The notes under the pieces are model-generated. The model did not search any database and was not told where the DNA came from. It was given only the letters and a program-made list of their open reading frames with translations. This document shows positions 26,136 to 39,954 of a stretch of DNA of 64,000 nt, piece by piece. Each line of letters opens with the position of its first letter. Position 1 is the first letter of the stretch. The stretch is taken from assembly GCF_028453695.1 (NCBI RefSeq), contig NC_135772.1, positions 14,012,001 to 14,076,000 on the forward strand. The letters are read 5' to 3'. A program made the translations under genes and the position numbers. This stretch comes from Augochlora pura. Lineage: Eukaryota; Arthropoda; Insecta; Hymenoptera; Halictidae.

Positions 26136-28859
26136 TTATGTTGTTCGGTTGTTCACGCACCGAGGCGCAAAATCGACAGTCTACTCGTCAGCTGATCTCA
26201 AAGTGCCATTAACCGCGTGATGCTCAGGTTTCCACGAAACATTTTCTACTACATCAAGCGATACAATAAAGTGGTTGCGACGACGCGGTAAAAGTGTCCT
26301 TCGTGCACAGCGAACTGTTCTTTGCCGTGTGATTGTCTGGAAGATATTTATGATGAAGTTAAGTTTAAGACGGGGATAGTCTTAAGGGAGCGGCAACGTT
26401 TGCGTTACACGGTCGTCGGAACACTTTTACAATTGACAGTGTAACAGTTGTCGGTGGCGTGTTGCAGCGAATCCGAGTCGAGTATTAAACGCAGGCGTAT
26501 AATGGCGTGAAAATCTAACGACACTTCACAAACGATTTGTTTAAACTAACAGGCAACTGTATATTCTTGGAACTTTAATAAAAATACATGAACGTATGTT
26601 GAACAACCACCTTCGTTATCTTCCTTCGTTTCGATAACAATGTTACGCGTTAGATGGTGCTAAAAATATTTCAAAGTCAAAAACTTAGAAAAAACAATTG
26701 TAGAAAGATTCGCAGTTACGTTCCATTCTAGTATTTATGGTAGTTCTTTACAACGCAATAAATATGGACACGTACAAGCTCCCGGCGGCCCCAGCAGCCG
26801 AGGTAAGTGTTAAAGAAGGTGGAGAAAAATCGCACAGAAAAAGCGGAATATTTTGGGGACGAGCCACTTCATTAACCCCGCAAAGTTCTCCTGTTCTGTC
26901 GGAGACTTCAACGAGCGGGAAGTGATGTTTTTCTACCGTCGCTTCCCCGGCCGCGTACAGGCCTCTCTCCGAGTGTTGTGATTAGTGGAGCGCGAAAGAT
27001 GTTATTCTTGTGTATGGATGTTTGCCTTTGCTGCGCAGCCTCCCACGAAGATCGCTTGGAACAGTAAAAGACTCGATATACGGATAACGGAGGCGATGAT
27101 AGCAAAACATTGTCTTGATCCTGGATGAAACGAGAGCGTTCTGGCTGACTCGAAGCTGTGACACGGAAAGGGGTGTGAATCTTAACACTCGGATTTTCTG
27201 ACGATTAATTAAAATTTTCATATGTTTTATTAATGTTTATAGGAATATTAACGCGCCTAGAAGTAGTATCTTAAGTATTATGTTGCGAAAATTATTTCCG
27301 TTCTACCTATCCTTGATGATTCTTTGGGACCCCGTCCATTGTTGCAATTGTAGCATAATAAATAAAGAACCTGAGACTCCTGGCTAAAAAGAGTTATTAA
27401 TAAAAAATATTCATTATTATTTCGAAAAGGTAAGTTAATGTTGAAATTGAAGATAAAATTTTTGTTTTTAAGGAAAAAATTAAATAAATATAGACGCATA
27501 TTAAATTAAACTAATATTTGCTTGAAATATTATATAATAATATATTATAATAATATAATAATAGTTCAAGGAATTACGCGAGAAACAAGAGAATAAGGAA
27601 ACCAGCAGCAGTTCGTTTTAAAACACGTGATATCCTACGTTTCCCGTGCACCGATCTAATATTTTCTATTACAGTGTTATTTGTTCGTTTATATCCGTAA
27701 GGTGGGTCGGGGCATAGCGTCCGTTCGCGACGTTCCGCAGCAACGAAACAATGGCGGAACAATTTGGTAGCACTCGGGGACCGTAAAAGCGGACGGTCGA
27801 AAATTTTTATTATGGCCGGTGGTCGCGGTTGCGTCACAGCCAAGATCGCTTTATTGTCGGTTCCCCAAAGGAAAGCAGAAAAAATCTGCCGAGCTTTCCT
27901 TCCCTTTTTTTAGCGGGCGCACGGTGCCGCTGGAAAGATCCCCGGATGGGTCTTTTCATCGCAAAGCGCCGCCATCGTAAATCGATTATCGTTTTACGAC
28001 CGGATTTTAGGTCTTGGTTCGCACGTCGCCGTTTTTCCGTTTCCGTTTCGTTCGCCGCCATACGAAAAAACGTATTTAACCGTGCCCCTGCTACCTGACG
28101 GAGGTACTTACATGCTGGATTTTTATTGCACGCCGCGTCGAGGAGCCGTGGAACCTATCTTTCCGTACCCGATTCCTCGCAACGCCTCGCAATTATCTCT
28201 ACCGATACGACGAGACTGCACGACCGTGGGACACGTGTTGCCATCGCCAGCAAAACCCACGCAGCACCGCATTAGCCTTCCGGTAATTTTTACCCCGCTG
28301 TCTTAAATGCGCGTAAACAAGACCGTGATCGATAATTCGTTTGCGTTCTGGTACGTGCGAGCAAACGATTTAGTAGACGGATAACAATGGAAAGGATTTT
28401 CTCCCTGTGTCTGAAGGTTTTATTGCTATCTTGGGAAGAAATCGGTTGCATGTTTTTCCAGATCTTTTTAACGCGAGGACGGTTTAAAATATTGTCGAGA
28501 AGATTGTTGCATAGCGGTTCTCGGATAATGATTATGGTAGGTGTCTTTATACAGTCTTTTGTTTCAGTGGACAGTGAGAAAGTGATTACCTTTTTAATAC
28601 CTGTCGTTGAACATACAGTAAAGGTATATTAGGGTGAATTAGTAACTGTAATCTTCATTCATTTGAAAATGGATTTTTTTTTAGAACAACGAAGGATGGT
28701 TTATTTGTTGCAGATCAAACTGGTGACACTTTTATACAACGTGGTAAATTAGGAATACAATGACTGGATTATATATATCTAATGAATTTAAATCGGCATT
28801 GATCCCTATATGTGCATAATATGTTTTCAATTTTAATGGAACGTTGAAATTTTGACAAG
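26136..28859. other. Intergenic with GC-enriched blocks
   Basis: GC-enriched segments occur at about 26136-26540 and 27640-28380, separated by AT-rich DNA. A possible tiny exon is noted separately at 26764-26802. Open frames in the GC blocks lack recognisable domains. Confidence 0.4.
26764..26802 (+). other. Possible short coding exon (very tentative)
   Basis: An ATG opens a 13-codon frame, MDTYKLPAAPAAE, ending exactly at a strong donor (GAG followed by GTAAGT). The segment is locally GC-rich in AT-rich surroundings. No acceptor partner or downstream exon of a known family was found, so it may be chance. Confidence 0.2.
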
Positions 28860-28941
28860 GTTATTATTATTATTAGTATTATTATTATCATCATTATTAT
28901 TATTATTAGTATTATTAGTATTATTATTATTGTTATTATTA
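28860..28941. repeat. (ATT)n microsatellite
   Basis: Tandem ATT triplets with occasional AGT, ATC and TGT variants. Confidence 0.95.
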
Positions 28942-31900
28942 CACTCACTGTTACTTGCCGAAAACAGTGTAACATTTTGTCTCTATTCTCTTTTCTAATG
29001 TGTACCATTTGCTAGAAAAACCCTGTCCCGCGACTACGCTATAATGATTGTTAGTAACAATCCGGCCGAGTATTTTCGATCGGTTCGCTTCTCGTTCTAC
29101 GAGCTCGTTAATTCTTTGCAACGCCGAGCGTTACAACAATTATCGTCGCGTTTTTTCTGTAACGTAATTCCGTGGTTCCACCCATTTCCGGCCGGTTACA
29201 TCACGTCCAGAAGATCGATAATTCGCGGGGGAGGGCCGCGTTGCCCGTGGGAGTGCAGATAATTGAAACCCGTCGGAAAATCGTCCGAGTCATCGTGCAC
29301 AGAACCGTCACGAGTGGGGTCGTTATTATTAAAATTGACTCGTCGGAGGGGCGGAAAGCGACGCGGTCGAGAAATCGCTGCCAATTCGAGGCGTTTGATC
29401 GGATGCCACTCACCCACCACCTGCCATCTTTTTTAACGTGTTCATCGATCGCCGCCGACGCAATTTCGAAAGCGAAACACGAACCTCGAAGAAGAAGAAG
29501 AACGTAGCTGTGTAGGGTGTTAAGGCGCTTGCGATCGACCGTCTGTTGTTTAACTTGTTTTTCGAGCCTTGGACCAGTATAGTTCTTTCTTATCGCTAGA
29601 ACTATGAAGTAAAAAGAAATATTTCGGAAGTCTATTCACCAAGACGAGTCATTAAAGATAAACAAATTCACGTGTAGGTGTCTGGTAAAACTGGGCTGAC
29701 TTAGTTAATATACCAAATATATACCAAGGAGCTTTATATATCTATAGCTTGTGCAGATTTTTAATATGCAAGAAAATGCATTGCATTTACGCTATGACAT
29801 TTTTGGGCAACAGATAGCGAGAAACGAGCATCGAAACTTATAATCTCTTATTTATTTAATTATTGTTATATATTTGTCAAATTTATAAATTTTCTATGTT
29901 GCTAAGATACCATGAGTATATAATCTAAACTATTATTTATTATTTATTAGCGCCCGCGATTTGCGGTGAAATTGTACTATCCCTCGGTATTCCTTGTAAG
30001 CCCGGGGGAATATTTATTGTAAATAAATGAGTATTTTGTTAAAAAAGATACCACTGATACAATAATTTAGTAAAGTTTTAGCAGTGGCAGATTTTACGTT
30101 GCGTTGAAGTGTTCTTTCTCTTGATTATGAACGAGAGTTGTATCGTTCTATTGAAATTAAATAATGGCCCGATAGTCAGTTCTGTTCACAAATTCTGCCT
30201 CTCGCGAACCTAGCGTATAATACAGCGAAAGATCGGTAGAAACGGGACGAGGGTGCACGCCGGTCTTGTTTGTACAATCGATTCCTCGCATACTGCTTTT
30301 ACACGCACGACAGTTCTACCAGGGGGTAGAAAATCTCGAAAGCCTCCGCCACACGTTTTTTGCAATAATCTTTTTTAATTCAACGTCTACGTGAATTATA
30401 ACGAATTGCGGATCTTTATGACAGTTTACATTTTCATATATTATTTCATAGGAAACAACGAAGGTAAAGGGTTTCTTTTAATCATTAGACAGTTTTACGA
30501 ATTAAAATCTATTTTACTTTTTGGAAATGGGATGAAATAATTAATACTTTTCCTGGCTTTTCTGTCTTTTTTTCCGAAAATCGTTCGATATTCGAATAAA
30601 TTAATATGATTTAAAATATGATATCTGTTTAGGTCAACAAGTTGTATTTGACAATACAGTACGTGAAATACAAAATCTGATTGAAGGTTTTTATAATACA
30701 CGTTTTGAAGAATAGTTATACTTTTTTATTTAATTTTTTTACAAAACGGCGGTGGAAGCAGAGCATAGCGAAAGAGACACCTCCTAACGAGTAGTACTCT
30801 GCGGTCGGAAATGCTTCTTTTCCTCCGTTCATTGACCTATAACAAAAACACAAAGAACTTTAATTGTATGTAATATTATCTCGGAAACTACGCAAAGAAA
30901 TTAAAAGATATCATTTTTTGTGAGAACGGTGCGCGATAAAAAACTCATTTTGTATTTTTGATAAAAAATCATGTGAAAAATTGTTTATAACAAAGAAGGG
31001 TTTACACAGTAGTTAAAAATCCCTATGTCATTACGTTATGGTACAAATTTTATTTACAATCGATTAAGATTTGTTTGAATTATGTCAGCAGAGTTAATAT
31101 AATGTTCATTTACAAAATCAGTTTACAAAATATAGTTTTTCTTATAAGCATTTCAAGTTTTACGTAGGATTATTACAAACAAATATTTTAGTTATCTCTA
31201 GTCTACAATTTCTAGACAATACAGTTGGTCTTTTTCTCATTTCGTTGCTTTGTGTTTTTGATGACAGTTAAGCCTTTACTACAACGTCTGATAGCGGCAA
31301 CATACATAACTAATACACATATAAAGGAAGCCCGAAACAGGTTGCAAGGGATTTATCCACAATACCTGGACAATCATCTAAAACTTACGACCCACTATAA
31401 AACCTATTGTACCCTTTTTATAAGACCGCAAAATTTACATTTTTTGAAAATTCTAGAGGGGCGTTTCCTCTTTACGCATTTCTTAATTTAAGCAATAATT
31501 TCAAAGATATTCAAAGAATGCTCATTTTCATGTTTATATTTTGCACAGATTATTATCTTTTATACATTGTAAGCGTTCTGGAATATTTTTACGATAAGAG
31601 TCGTATAGTCGATAAGAATCACTTTAATATAGTATTTTTATTACACGTGACAGGACTGTGTCATTTTATGGTGAAAAATATAGAATTCTAACAATATCGT
31701 AAATTGAATGGAGATCTCAATAAGTGTTTCCGTTGCAATATTTTAAATACAGCGCGTTGTTTTTACCCCACATATTGTCATTTAGATTTACTTTATTATT
31801 ATTACAGGTAGCGGAAAATCATCCGAATATATCCCTCTCGAAACCACTTGTTTTTATCTAGTAATAATAATAACGTAAATCTAGATGGCAAAATGTGGCG

Positions 31901-34900
31901 ACCCATTCTGCGAATCATAGACCCTTATTCAAGGTTTCTATTCAATTACGAAAGTTAAAGGGCAACGAGATCATAAACGGTAAGCCCATTATTCTTATTA
32001 CTACGGTACAACGGTTTTGTCGAGCATTCCGTGTCGGATTAACCGCGTTCACCTCCGTTTTTCAAGTTCTCGTCCGCAAGCAGATTGCGAGTGTCGAATA
32101 AAGCGGAAGGAGGCGATGAAATAAACAGCTTCCGAAACAAACAGCTGAAGGCGTAAGTAAAGCTCGTCGATCAGGCACCGCTGCGGCTCGGCTTGCACCG
32201 CTTGTTTGTCGGCGGGGCAAATAGACAAATATTTGCAAGTAATAATCGACTTGCTTGCAGGATCAATAAAGCACAATTGCTCGCGACGTCTGGCAGGCTT
32301 CGAATCATTCCGCGACCAAGATCCTTTCGAATCATTTGTACAAACTCTTTAACCGGTAAACGCCGGGAACGATGGCCTCGAGAACAAGCTCGCACGCGCG
32401 CGAAACACAGCCGGACATTTGTTTCCCTCGTCTTTCCGCGAGGCGTCGATAAATATTACCAGCTTCGCCGTATCTCGTCGTCCATCGTGGTTGTAATCTT
32501 AAAACGAACGACGAATCAAACATCGACAATCACGAGCTGCATGCACCATTAGACAAGTTTCGAGGGACTCGTCACCCAGAAATTGTATCGTTCACACAAT
32601 CTTACTGTGCGCGAAAAACAGTATGATTTCATGGAAGGGTGGTGATTCATGGTGAAAAACTCAAGGTATACGTACCTTTCTATTTTAGGAACGATTTTAC
32701 GATATTTACCGATTTTCACGAAATCTTTGACTCCGTGAATCGCACACTTTCAATAGATAAGCTGGCATCCTTGGGTCGCATACTGAAATTACAATTCGTG
32801 TAGCTTGTTTGCCAGTTATTCTTAAACTGGTTCTTGTTGGAATATTTCTTTGTAAATATCAAACAGTTTAACTACCGCGAGCAGCAAACATATCGAATTC
32901 GGTAAGCATTGTGCATAGCACGCGAATGGAATTGCCATTTTTTTGTTTATAAAAGTAAAAAGACACCAAGTTTTAATTTTGATCACCGCAAATTGCGATA
33001 AGGGGATGTTCTACCTCGATAGTGTTTTATGACAAAAATGAGTAACTATAATATACGATTGCGAAGGCATAAGAAGAATTTGTCAATGTTGTTACATTAT
33101 TTTAAACTTATCTAAATTTTTAATTTATATAAAGATCCGCAGTTTAGAGACAAGGGAAAGGGAAACATACGCGTTTTCTAATATCACTTTTTATTACAAT
33201 AATCGTGAGAAGAACAAAAGTTCTACTAGAAGCATATAATGTCACGTTGAGAAGATAAAAAAAAGGCATTGTTATTGTAATTACTGCGTCAAAATTGTTG
33301 AGGAGCCAAAGATAGTTTCCGAGTTATATTGCTCCAAAATGGCGATACGCTGGCGGAAGAGCGACGTCCAAACAAAAATCACGTGTCACTGACTCAGGAG
33401 CCTCGATAACAATTCCGTATTGAGAGTAAACAATGTTAAACTTTGGACGTTTCTCGCTTCGTCGAATTACCCATCGAATTCGTCGTGAATCATCCACATC
33501 TTTGCGCAAAATAAACGTGAAAAATAGGTCTATCTGGATGGTCGGTGCCAGGTCGTAAATCATTAGTGACTCAAAGGGCCAGAGGTTTGCTGGTAACGCG
33601 TAACCTGCAGTGCGATCTTTTATGGTCTTGTTTACCGAGTGGATGATTAGTCAACGAACATTGTCCTGTACTATCCACCGATTGTCTAGGAATTTGGATC
33701 CTGCCGCGTCGCGCAAACAAGGACGGATATCTTGTTTAATGTCAGAGTACGGGTCGCAGCGAGCGTGTCAGTCACATGAACGGAATTTTTCTCCCTCGAG
33801 TTCGTCATCACTTTCTTCAGGAGAAATCGAACATGTTCTCACCGGTTATTCGGATTCCTGCTTTCCCTGCTCACGATGTCGCTCCTCCTGCTATTATTAA
33901 ACGCCTAGCAAAATACGTCCTTTATCCAGAAATATTACAAAACCAGCACTTCCATTTGGACTGTGAGTCGTAAACTCGTATAGTAGGCGAAATCTAAATT
34001 CTTCTACTAAAAGTTTTCTTTTCGATCACTCGCTAAAATATTCGGACATCCTTTAGTTAAATTAACTCCCAGGGGTTTGCCACCGACCCCACAAAATTCT
34101 TAATTTGTCTGCTTGTAAGTAAATACTAAAACATTGAGGTTTTTACGAAGGAACAAAATTTTGTTTCACGTGTTTAGTTTTAGGTTGTTTTTACGCCTTG
34201 AAAATAATAGAAAAAAATTGTTTGGACAGCTATTTTGCCAGTTCGTATAAATACGAAACTTTGGTTTTGTTGTTGGACTAGTAAAAATCATGTTAATTTT
34301 AATATAGCTATCCCTTTTTCGCCCAGTGTACATGTTATTGCATTGAGTCATTGTACAGTATTGAGTCATTTAGAGTTCGAACTCACTCATGGTGTTCACC
34401 GAAAGCGACTCGATTCGTCCCCGAAAAGTTTCGAAAATCGTCACAAATTTTCCTAATATCTAATAGACCAATTTACGTGGTGCATAATAATTAGCAGCGT
34501 TGTAGATCGTCTCCTATGGTATCTGTTCGTCTCGACCTGGGTGAGGGGAACCGTACGAAGGTTCGGAGAGATAAAGGTTCCCACTTCTCTATATCGTGGA
34601 TCACGGATCCCATTGATCTTCGAGAACGTGCGAGACGAGTCTATTATTTTTGATGCGGATTGGATCCGAGGGTGAAGTCCGCCGGGGCTCGAGATAGGCC
34701 GACGGACGCGATTCGGGGCGCTGCAAATCTGGGAAAAGACTGGCGAGGCACGCACAGCACGTGACTCCTTCGAGGGCTCCGTCTGCGCCGCGTCGAGGAC
34801 GATAAAGCACACGCGGTGTATCGTTTTTTAAGTGACTCAATTTCGATCTCATCCTGCATCCACTTATGCAGATGTATACCCGGCCCCGCGCCGCCATCTT

Positions 34901-35994
34901 GCGCAGTTTTCTGCAGCCTTCGTCGGCTCGCATTAGGTCGTAAAAATTAATTTCTTGTCTTAACCCTTCATCGGAGGTTGTTCTAAATATTTAGTAGAAT
35001 TTATCGGGCAAAATATTTTTTCAATTCTGGTATCTTTTACTATGTCTCGTTAATAAATACAATAGTCAGATTTGTTGAAAACGTAACACGATATCAACGA
35101 AAATTCTTATTTGTTTTCTAATTTTAAAATAATTTCGAAGTTTTATTAGTTTAGTTATTACTCTATGATTCTATTTCCTTTGTTATCTGTAGGATACCAG
35201 ACGATAACTTTTGCATTTTTGTAAATTTGTATTACTAAATTTTCCATAAACATTTTTTCTCCTTTCAACAGGTACTATTTAAACTAGGAATCACTTTTAT
35301 TTCAATGTAAATTTTGTTCTTCCTAACTGAAAATATAACAACGAAACTTGGAGTGTTCGGCACTGTACGGCTTTCCCCTACTATTGTTTCAACATACGCA
35401 GGCTTGCGAGGGTCAAACGAAATCCCGAGTCCGAACGGCAAAGAAGATCAGAGAAGTGAACTAACTCGAAAATATGAAAAGTCTACGGAGCCGCGGGGTT
35501 TTCCCATGTCAGGGAAATTGGTTTTGCCCCGATTATGCCGGTATTTAATGCGGCTCACAGGTTCCCGTGACCATTCTTCCGTCGCGTGAATGTTGTGACA
35601 ACGATTTACAAAGTCAAAGGGATAAGATTTGTCAGGAGCGCGCAGGCACCTTCGTCGACGCTGTCGTCGTTCGCAGGACGTTGGCCTCGTTGTTAGTTGC
35701 CGCATCCGAGATACGGGATTTGCCAATCATGCCAACGCAGCGACAAATAGGATCTTCTCCCGGGGGGTGGTTTCCCTGCTCCAGGTATCTTCTGTATTTT
35801 TCTAGGTCAATTTATTTTTTCAAGAATACGGGGACGAAGCGTTTGGAGACCGTCTAAGAGATATTCCTAACGCGATACTGTTAAATCAGCAGAGAAAGGA
35901 TCGACCAGAGCTAAATTTTTCGCAATTGTCATCACAGGATATGTAATATTAACGTGTGATATTTAATTGGGAGGATGAGCTGGTAATGTTGATA
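28942..35994. other. Intergenic, GC-island mosaic, no gene seen
   Basis: GC-enriched blocks lie at about 29040-29540, 32000-32600, 33300-33960, 34480-34940 and 35370-35800, each followed by strongly AT-rich DNA. None shows consistent coding signals. A lone TTAACCCTTC at 34960 resembles the MITE termini elsewhere but has no nearby partner. Confidence 0.4.
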
Positions 35995-35996
35995 TA

Positions 35997-36221
35997 TTGG
36001 GTTGTTCGGAAAGTAATTTCGTTTTTCCCAAGAAAAGACTTAATTTTTTCACAGCCAACTTCACGCTTAAGCTGCATAATCATTATATATTTGGACAACT
36101 GATATAGTAAATCTTGTTTGCTACAAATTTTGTTCGATTCTTTGCAATAGTTTTTGTTTAGTAATCTATTGTGTTTCATTTCCACTAAGAAAAAAACGAA
36201 ACGACTTTCCGAACGACCTAA
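35997..36221. mobile_element. Mariner-type MITE, 225 bp
   Basis: The left end TTGGGTTGTTCGGAAAGTAA and the reverse complement of the right end TTAGGTCGTTCGGAAAGTCG match over about 30 bases with few differences, continuing into TTTCGTTTTT on both sides. A TA dinucleotide flanks each end (35995-35996 and 36222-36223), the target-site signature of Tc1/mariner elements. The interior is AT-rich and encodes no transposase. The termini resemble mariners common in Hymenoptera. Confidence 0.88.
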
Positions 36222-38846
36222 TAAATCAGGGGATGCAATGGACGCGATGATTTCGTGCAATAAACAAGATTTTGCGATAACGTTCAAGAAATTGTACGAA
36301 GAACGAGACGGAGTAAGAAAACCGATAGAAACTTGAACGAACAAAAGCAGAAGGAACTTCGACGAATAAACAGAGTCCGACGTTTCATATTCAGCAACCT
36401 AACAGAATCGCGAATAGATGTACAAATTATTCTGCCTTTTAATGCAGACGTCGCGTCGCAACGCCCAGAATTCTCCGCCCAGACGGCAAGGGTTGTGCTC
36501 GCGTCGTCATGGAATTTTGAAAATTTATGCCGCATCACGGGAGACGGTCGCGTTCCGTTCGCGTGATTTTTTCGTGAGTCCGGTCGCGTACCTACCGGGG
36601 GCGGCCGGTGTTTTTCGGACGTGACCCGACCGCGGATGCACCTGATTTTCCGGGGCAGCCACTCACGAAACATTGACTTCTCGACGGAGGGGCGCGGCTT
36701 GTTGTTCGTAAAGCCTTGAAACAACAAACCCCTTGGCACCAAGCGTTCTTGTCGTGGGACAAGCCGACGCCGGTAATCGCGTGACAGGTATTTAGGTTGC
36801 TGTGTGCCCCGGCCAGATATTTTTCTAGGGCGGTCCGACACTTAACGCGGATTTCGGGAGACAAGCTAGTCCCTGGACCAGGCTCAAAAATCAGCGGCAC
36901 CGAGATCCTAGTGTAACATTCTCTGCTTTTCCATGGAAAATATCACTTTTCTTCTTAAAAGGACTCCCAGACTTGACGAATAGTATACGCTGATCAACAG
37001 CAATTTTATTATATAATAATGATATGATAATAATAATGCTATATAATATATTATAATGTATTCGTATATTTTATTTTTGAAAACTCTATTAATAAATGAA
37101 ATACATTTTCATTCCACATTTGTTTCTCTAGCTCAGAAGATTCGTATTTTGCATAAGATTTGCAGTCTACTAATATGTTATGTAAGCAGAATACAAACAT
37201 GTAGGTGCTTAAGATTACAGATCAACAAATTATATTTACACGTCGTATCGAGATAATTCAATGCTGAAGAAGCTTATGCATTGTGATCTGATAGGTAGTA
37301 GGCGTTATTTGTAATTCATTAGATACCACGTTTGTAGTCATTAGTTCATCCTCGCTTCATCTTCTGTACAGTTATCGAATTTTCATCTTCATTATTTACA
37401 ACGATATGTAGTTAAAATATATTTCGCGTATATTACTCTATGCTCATAGTTCTGTAAGGAAAATATTCTTCATATTAGAATGCAAGATACTAAAATACGA
37501 TAATAAAAATTCTTAAGACACAGCAACAAAAGTTCTTAAGATATAAATAATAAAAATTGTTAAGATACGATAATAAATGTTCGTCGTTCCCAAAGGATCG
37601 AAGACTCTTCAACAAACGCCCAGGATCGGATTTCCGTGGTCCGGTGGTCGGCTCTTGTCCCGAGAACTTATCAGCGGTGTTAATAGTAGGAAAAGCAGGA
37701 GTGGACCACCCAGGTGAATCAGGTAGACACCCTTCAGAACCTTCACGCCAGCGTCCGTTCGTCTGTCCTCGTGTCACCTGGTTGGTAACTCGTCTCCTTA
37801 TAAAAATGACAAAACACTTTTATCGAGCCGTGGCCTCTTGACTCTGCGGCTTTCGGTACGTTGAACAGCGTCAAACATTCTTTGCCCGGCGAGCTCCACC
37901 CGGAGAAAGTATAGTTTGTTGTCGTTTGGTCACGCCACAACGGTACGAGAAATTTTGACTGAAATTTCGAAATTTTTTGATCAACTTAAAACTTAAGAAT
38001 TTGTCTCTTTACACTTTGTCTCTTTTTCACACTTTATTAATACATAAATAATTGATTAAATAATAGATTCAATTTACTTGACATAAGGTATAAGCACAAA
38101 TTACTAAAATTTTCCTACAGTGTGGGCTGTGTTCAACTATAATTCCACTATACAGGTATATGACCGTATCGTAATTTAATTATATGTGATGCGTGTAACT
38201 ATATTTGACCTCTATCTTTTATATTCAATTTTAATAAATAATAGATATGCGGTTAATGGTGGTCACCATTGAAGAATGTTTAATGAAAAGGAACACAAAA
38301 GAAAACGCGTTTAACCCTTAATCCACTGCAATGTAAAAGTAATTGTCTCAAAATAATTAACAGCTCAAATATTAATCCAATCTCGCAGTTTTTAAGTGGC
38401 ACATAGTTTGCACAAGCAAACAACAGATACCACTTGCAGGACAAATAATTCGGTGATAGTAATCGAACAATGATCTACTACCATCATGAGATTGAGAGAG
38501 AGAGAGAGTCCTATCTAATCGAAGACATTTAACAAGAAACTGGTTGTTCACGGGGATGGATAACAGTCGCATCGCGATCAGGCCTACACGTCTACGTGAT
38601 TATTCTGCACAGGTGATTGCCATCTTTCAACGATAAGTGACAAGAATAAAGGCGAATTAAAGATGACCAGGGGCGATCAGAGATTCGTGTAGGATCGATT
38701 GCGGCCGCGATACGTGTAATCTAGGTTAAATAGCAAATCGTTGTTTAATCGTAGATTAAGGATCGGGTACTAATCGAAACAAACATCGCTCGATTGCGCA
38801 CTTGTGCCCACCGATCGAGGAGGGAGGAGTGATTTGTTGTAACGAA

Positions 38847-38907
38847 GAACGCGCGGCGTGCACGCGCGCGCAAGCGAGCGAGTCGAGCGTGCGAGCGAGC
38901 TAGCGCG
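38847..38907. repeat. CpG-dense alternating purine-pyrimidine tract
   Basis: The sequence includes CGTGCACGCGCGCGCAAGCG followed by GAGCG-type repeats. Such tracts can adopt Z-form DNA. It lies at the centre of a GC block about 11 kb upstream of fkh. Confidence 0.6.
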
Positions 38908-39074
38908 GCTGCGATCGCTTGGCACAATGTAGCCACTTGTTTACAGGGACAATATTTTCATTCCGCAAACAATTGGTAGCTCGATAAAGACCCGGGCGTA
39001 CAGGTGGCTGCTCGGGATCTAACGTTGTAACGCGCCGTCGCCGACGCCGATACCGCGCCGGTTCGTGAACGAAT

Positions 39075-39076
39075 CC

Positions 39077-39121
<45 letters not shown>

Positions 39122-39135
39122 ACTCACTCACTCTC
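39075..39135. repeat. (CT)n microsatellite
   Basis: Long CT dinucleotide run with a few interruptions, then CACTCACTCA and CTCTCTGTCC. Confidence 0.95.
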
Positions 39136-39687
39136 TGTCCCTCTATGTGTGTGTTTACGAATCTCTCGAGTAAAGTATTAGCCGACTCTAAACGCTCGAA
39201 TCATCGAGAGTTGTATGCCTTCGATTCGTCGACTCGTCACGGTCGATGCGACGCCCGCGTTATTTCATCCTTTTTCCTCTGTAATTCTAACCATCGCTGA
39301 GCCTCGAGCTTAAGGGGATGTTTCTGGGGTCGTGAGAACAAACCTTGTATATCGAAGCCATGAAAATTTGGATTTACACTTCGCAATGTAAAGATTACAC
39401 TGTAATTTTGTTGATACGATCTACGCTTTCTTCACAATCCCGATTTTATGTTTATTGATAATCGACGATTGTAAAGACGAGCCCCGATGCTCGAATGGTC
39501 GCATCTTCATTTCCAAAATTGTCCATTTCTGTTTACAAGCTGAGGAACAATTCGAGAGAGTTGTATAATGATATATATTTTAGTGCGACTATGTGTAGAA
39601 AAATTGAAAGCTCAATGTTGCTGGTGGTTATGTCAGAAATATTTTCTGGGTATTAAGGGTTAATGTTGCTACCTTCCTTATATATAT

Positions 39688-39954
39688 TGTTACGGCGGTT
39701 GATCATGTGGAGTCGCCGTAATGAAGAAATACTTCATAGTGAACAACCCCCTAAGGAAATAGAAGAAGTTCGGGGTTGTCACGGAATCGTTGAATCGACA
39801 GTCAGTCGGGAGACTCTCTCGAGCTGTCGAAGCGAGAGGACGTATATAAATAATAATAGATCCAGATATAGTTAATGTGTTATTAGTTATTGTTAATTGT
39901 AAATAAAATAAAGATTACACGGGATGCCGCGACGGACGTCGAGAACGCGCAACA
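39688..39954 (+). mobile_element. Solo LTR of an LTR retrotransposon (267 bp)
   Basis: The segment begins TGTTACGG and ends CGCAACA, the TG...CA boundary of retroviral-type LTRs, with TGTT/AACA inverted ends. It is flanked by identical ATATAT hexamers at 39682-39687 and 39955-39960, a plausible target duplication though in AT-rich DNA. Inside are a TATA-like GTATATAAATAA near 39843 and AATAAA near 39905, in the order expected for promoter and poly(A) signals. No internal coding region or second LTR is present, so it looks like a recombined remnant. Family assignment is not possible from this alone. Confidence 0.65.

Larger units (their letters stand above)
36224..39687. other. Intergenic with GC-enriched blocks
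   Basis: GC-enriched segments at about 36430-36910, 37590-37960 and 38580-39360 alternate with AT-rich DNA. The 38850-38910 segment is an alternating purine-pyrimidine, CpG-dense tract. No gene is supported; the 185-codon minus-strand frame at 36284-36841 looks compositional. Confidence 0.4.

Noticed and set aside
36284..36841. 185-codon minus-strand frame beside the mariner MITE
   Set aside because: Considered as a transposase remnant, but it lies outside the inverted ends and shows no mariner motifs; composition-driven.
38311..39663. TTAACCCTTAAT pair in inverted orientation, 1.35 kb apart
   Set aside because: Considered as a larger piggyBac-like element, but similarity ends after about a dozen bases, there is no coding content, and the interval holds unrelated repeats.
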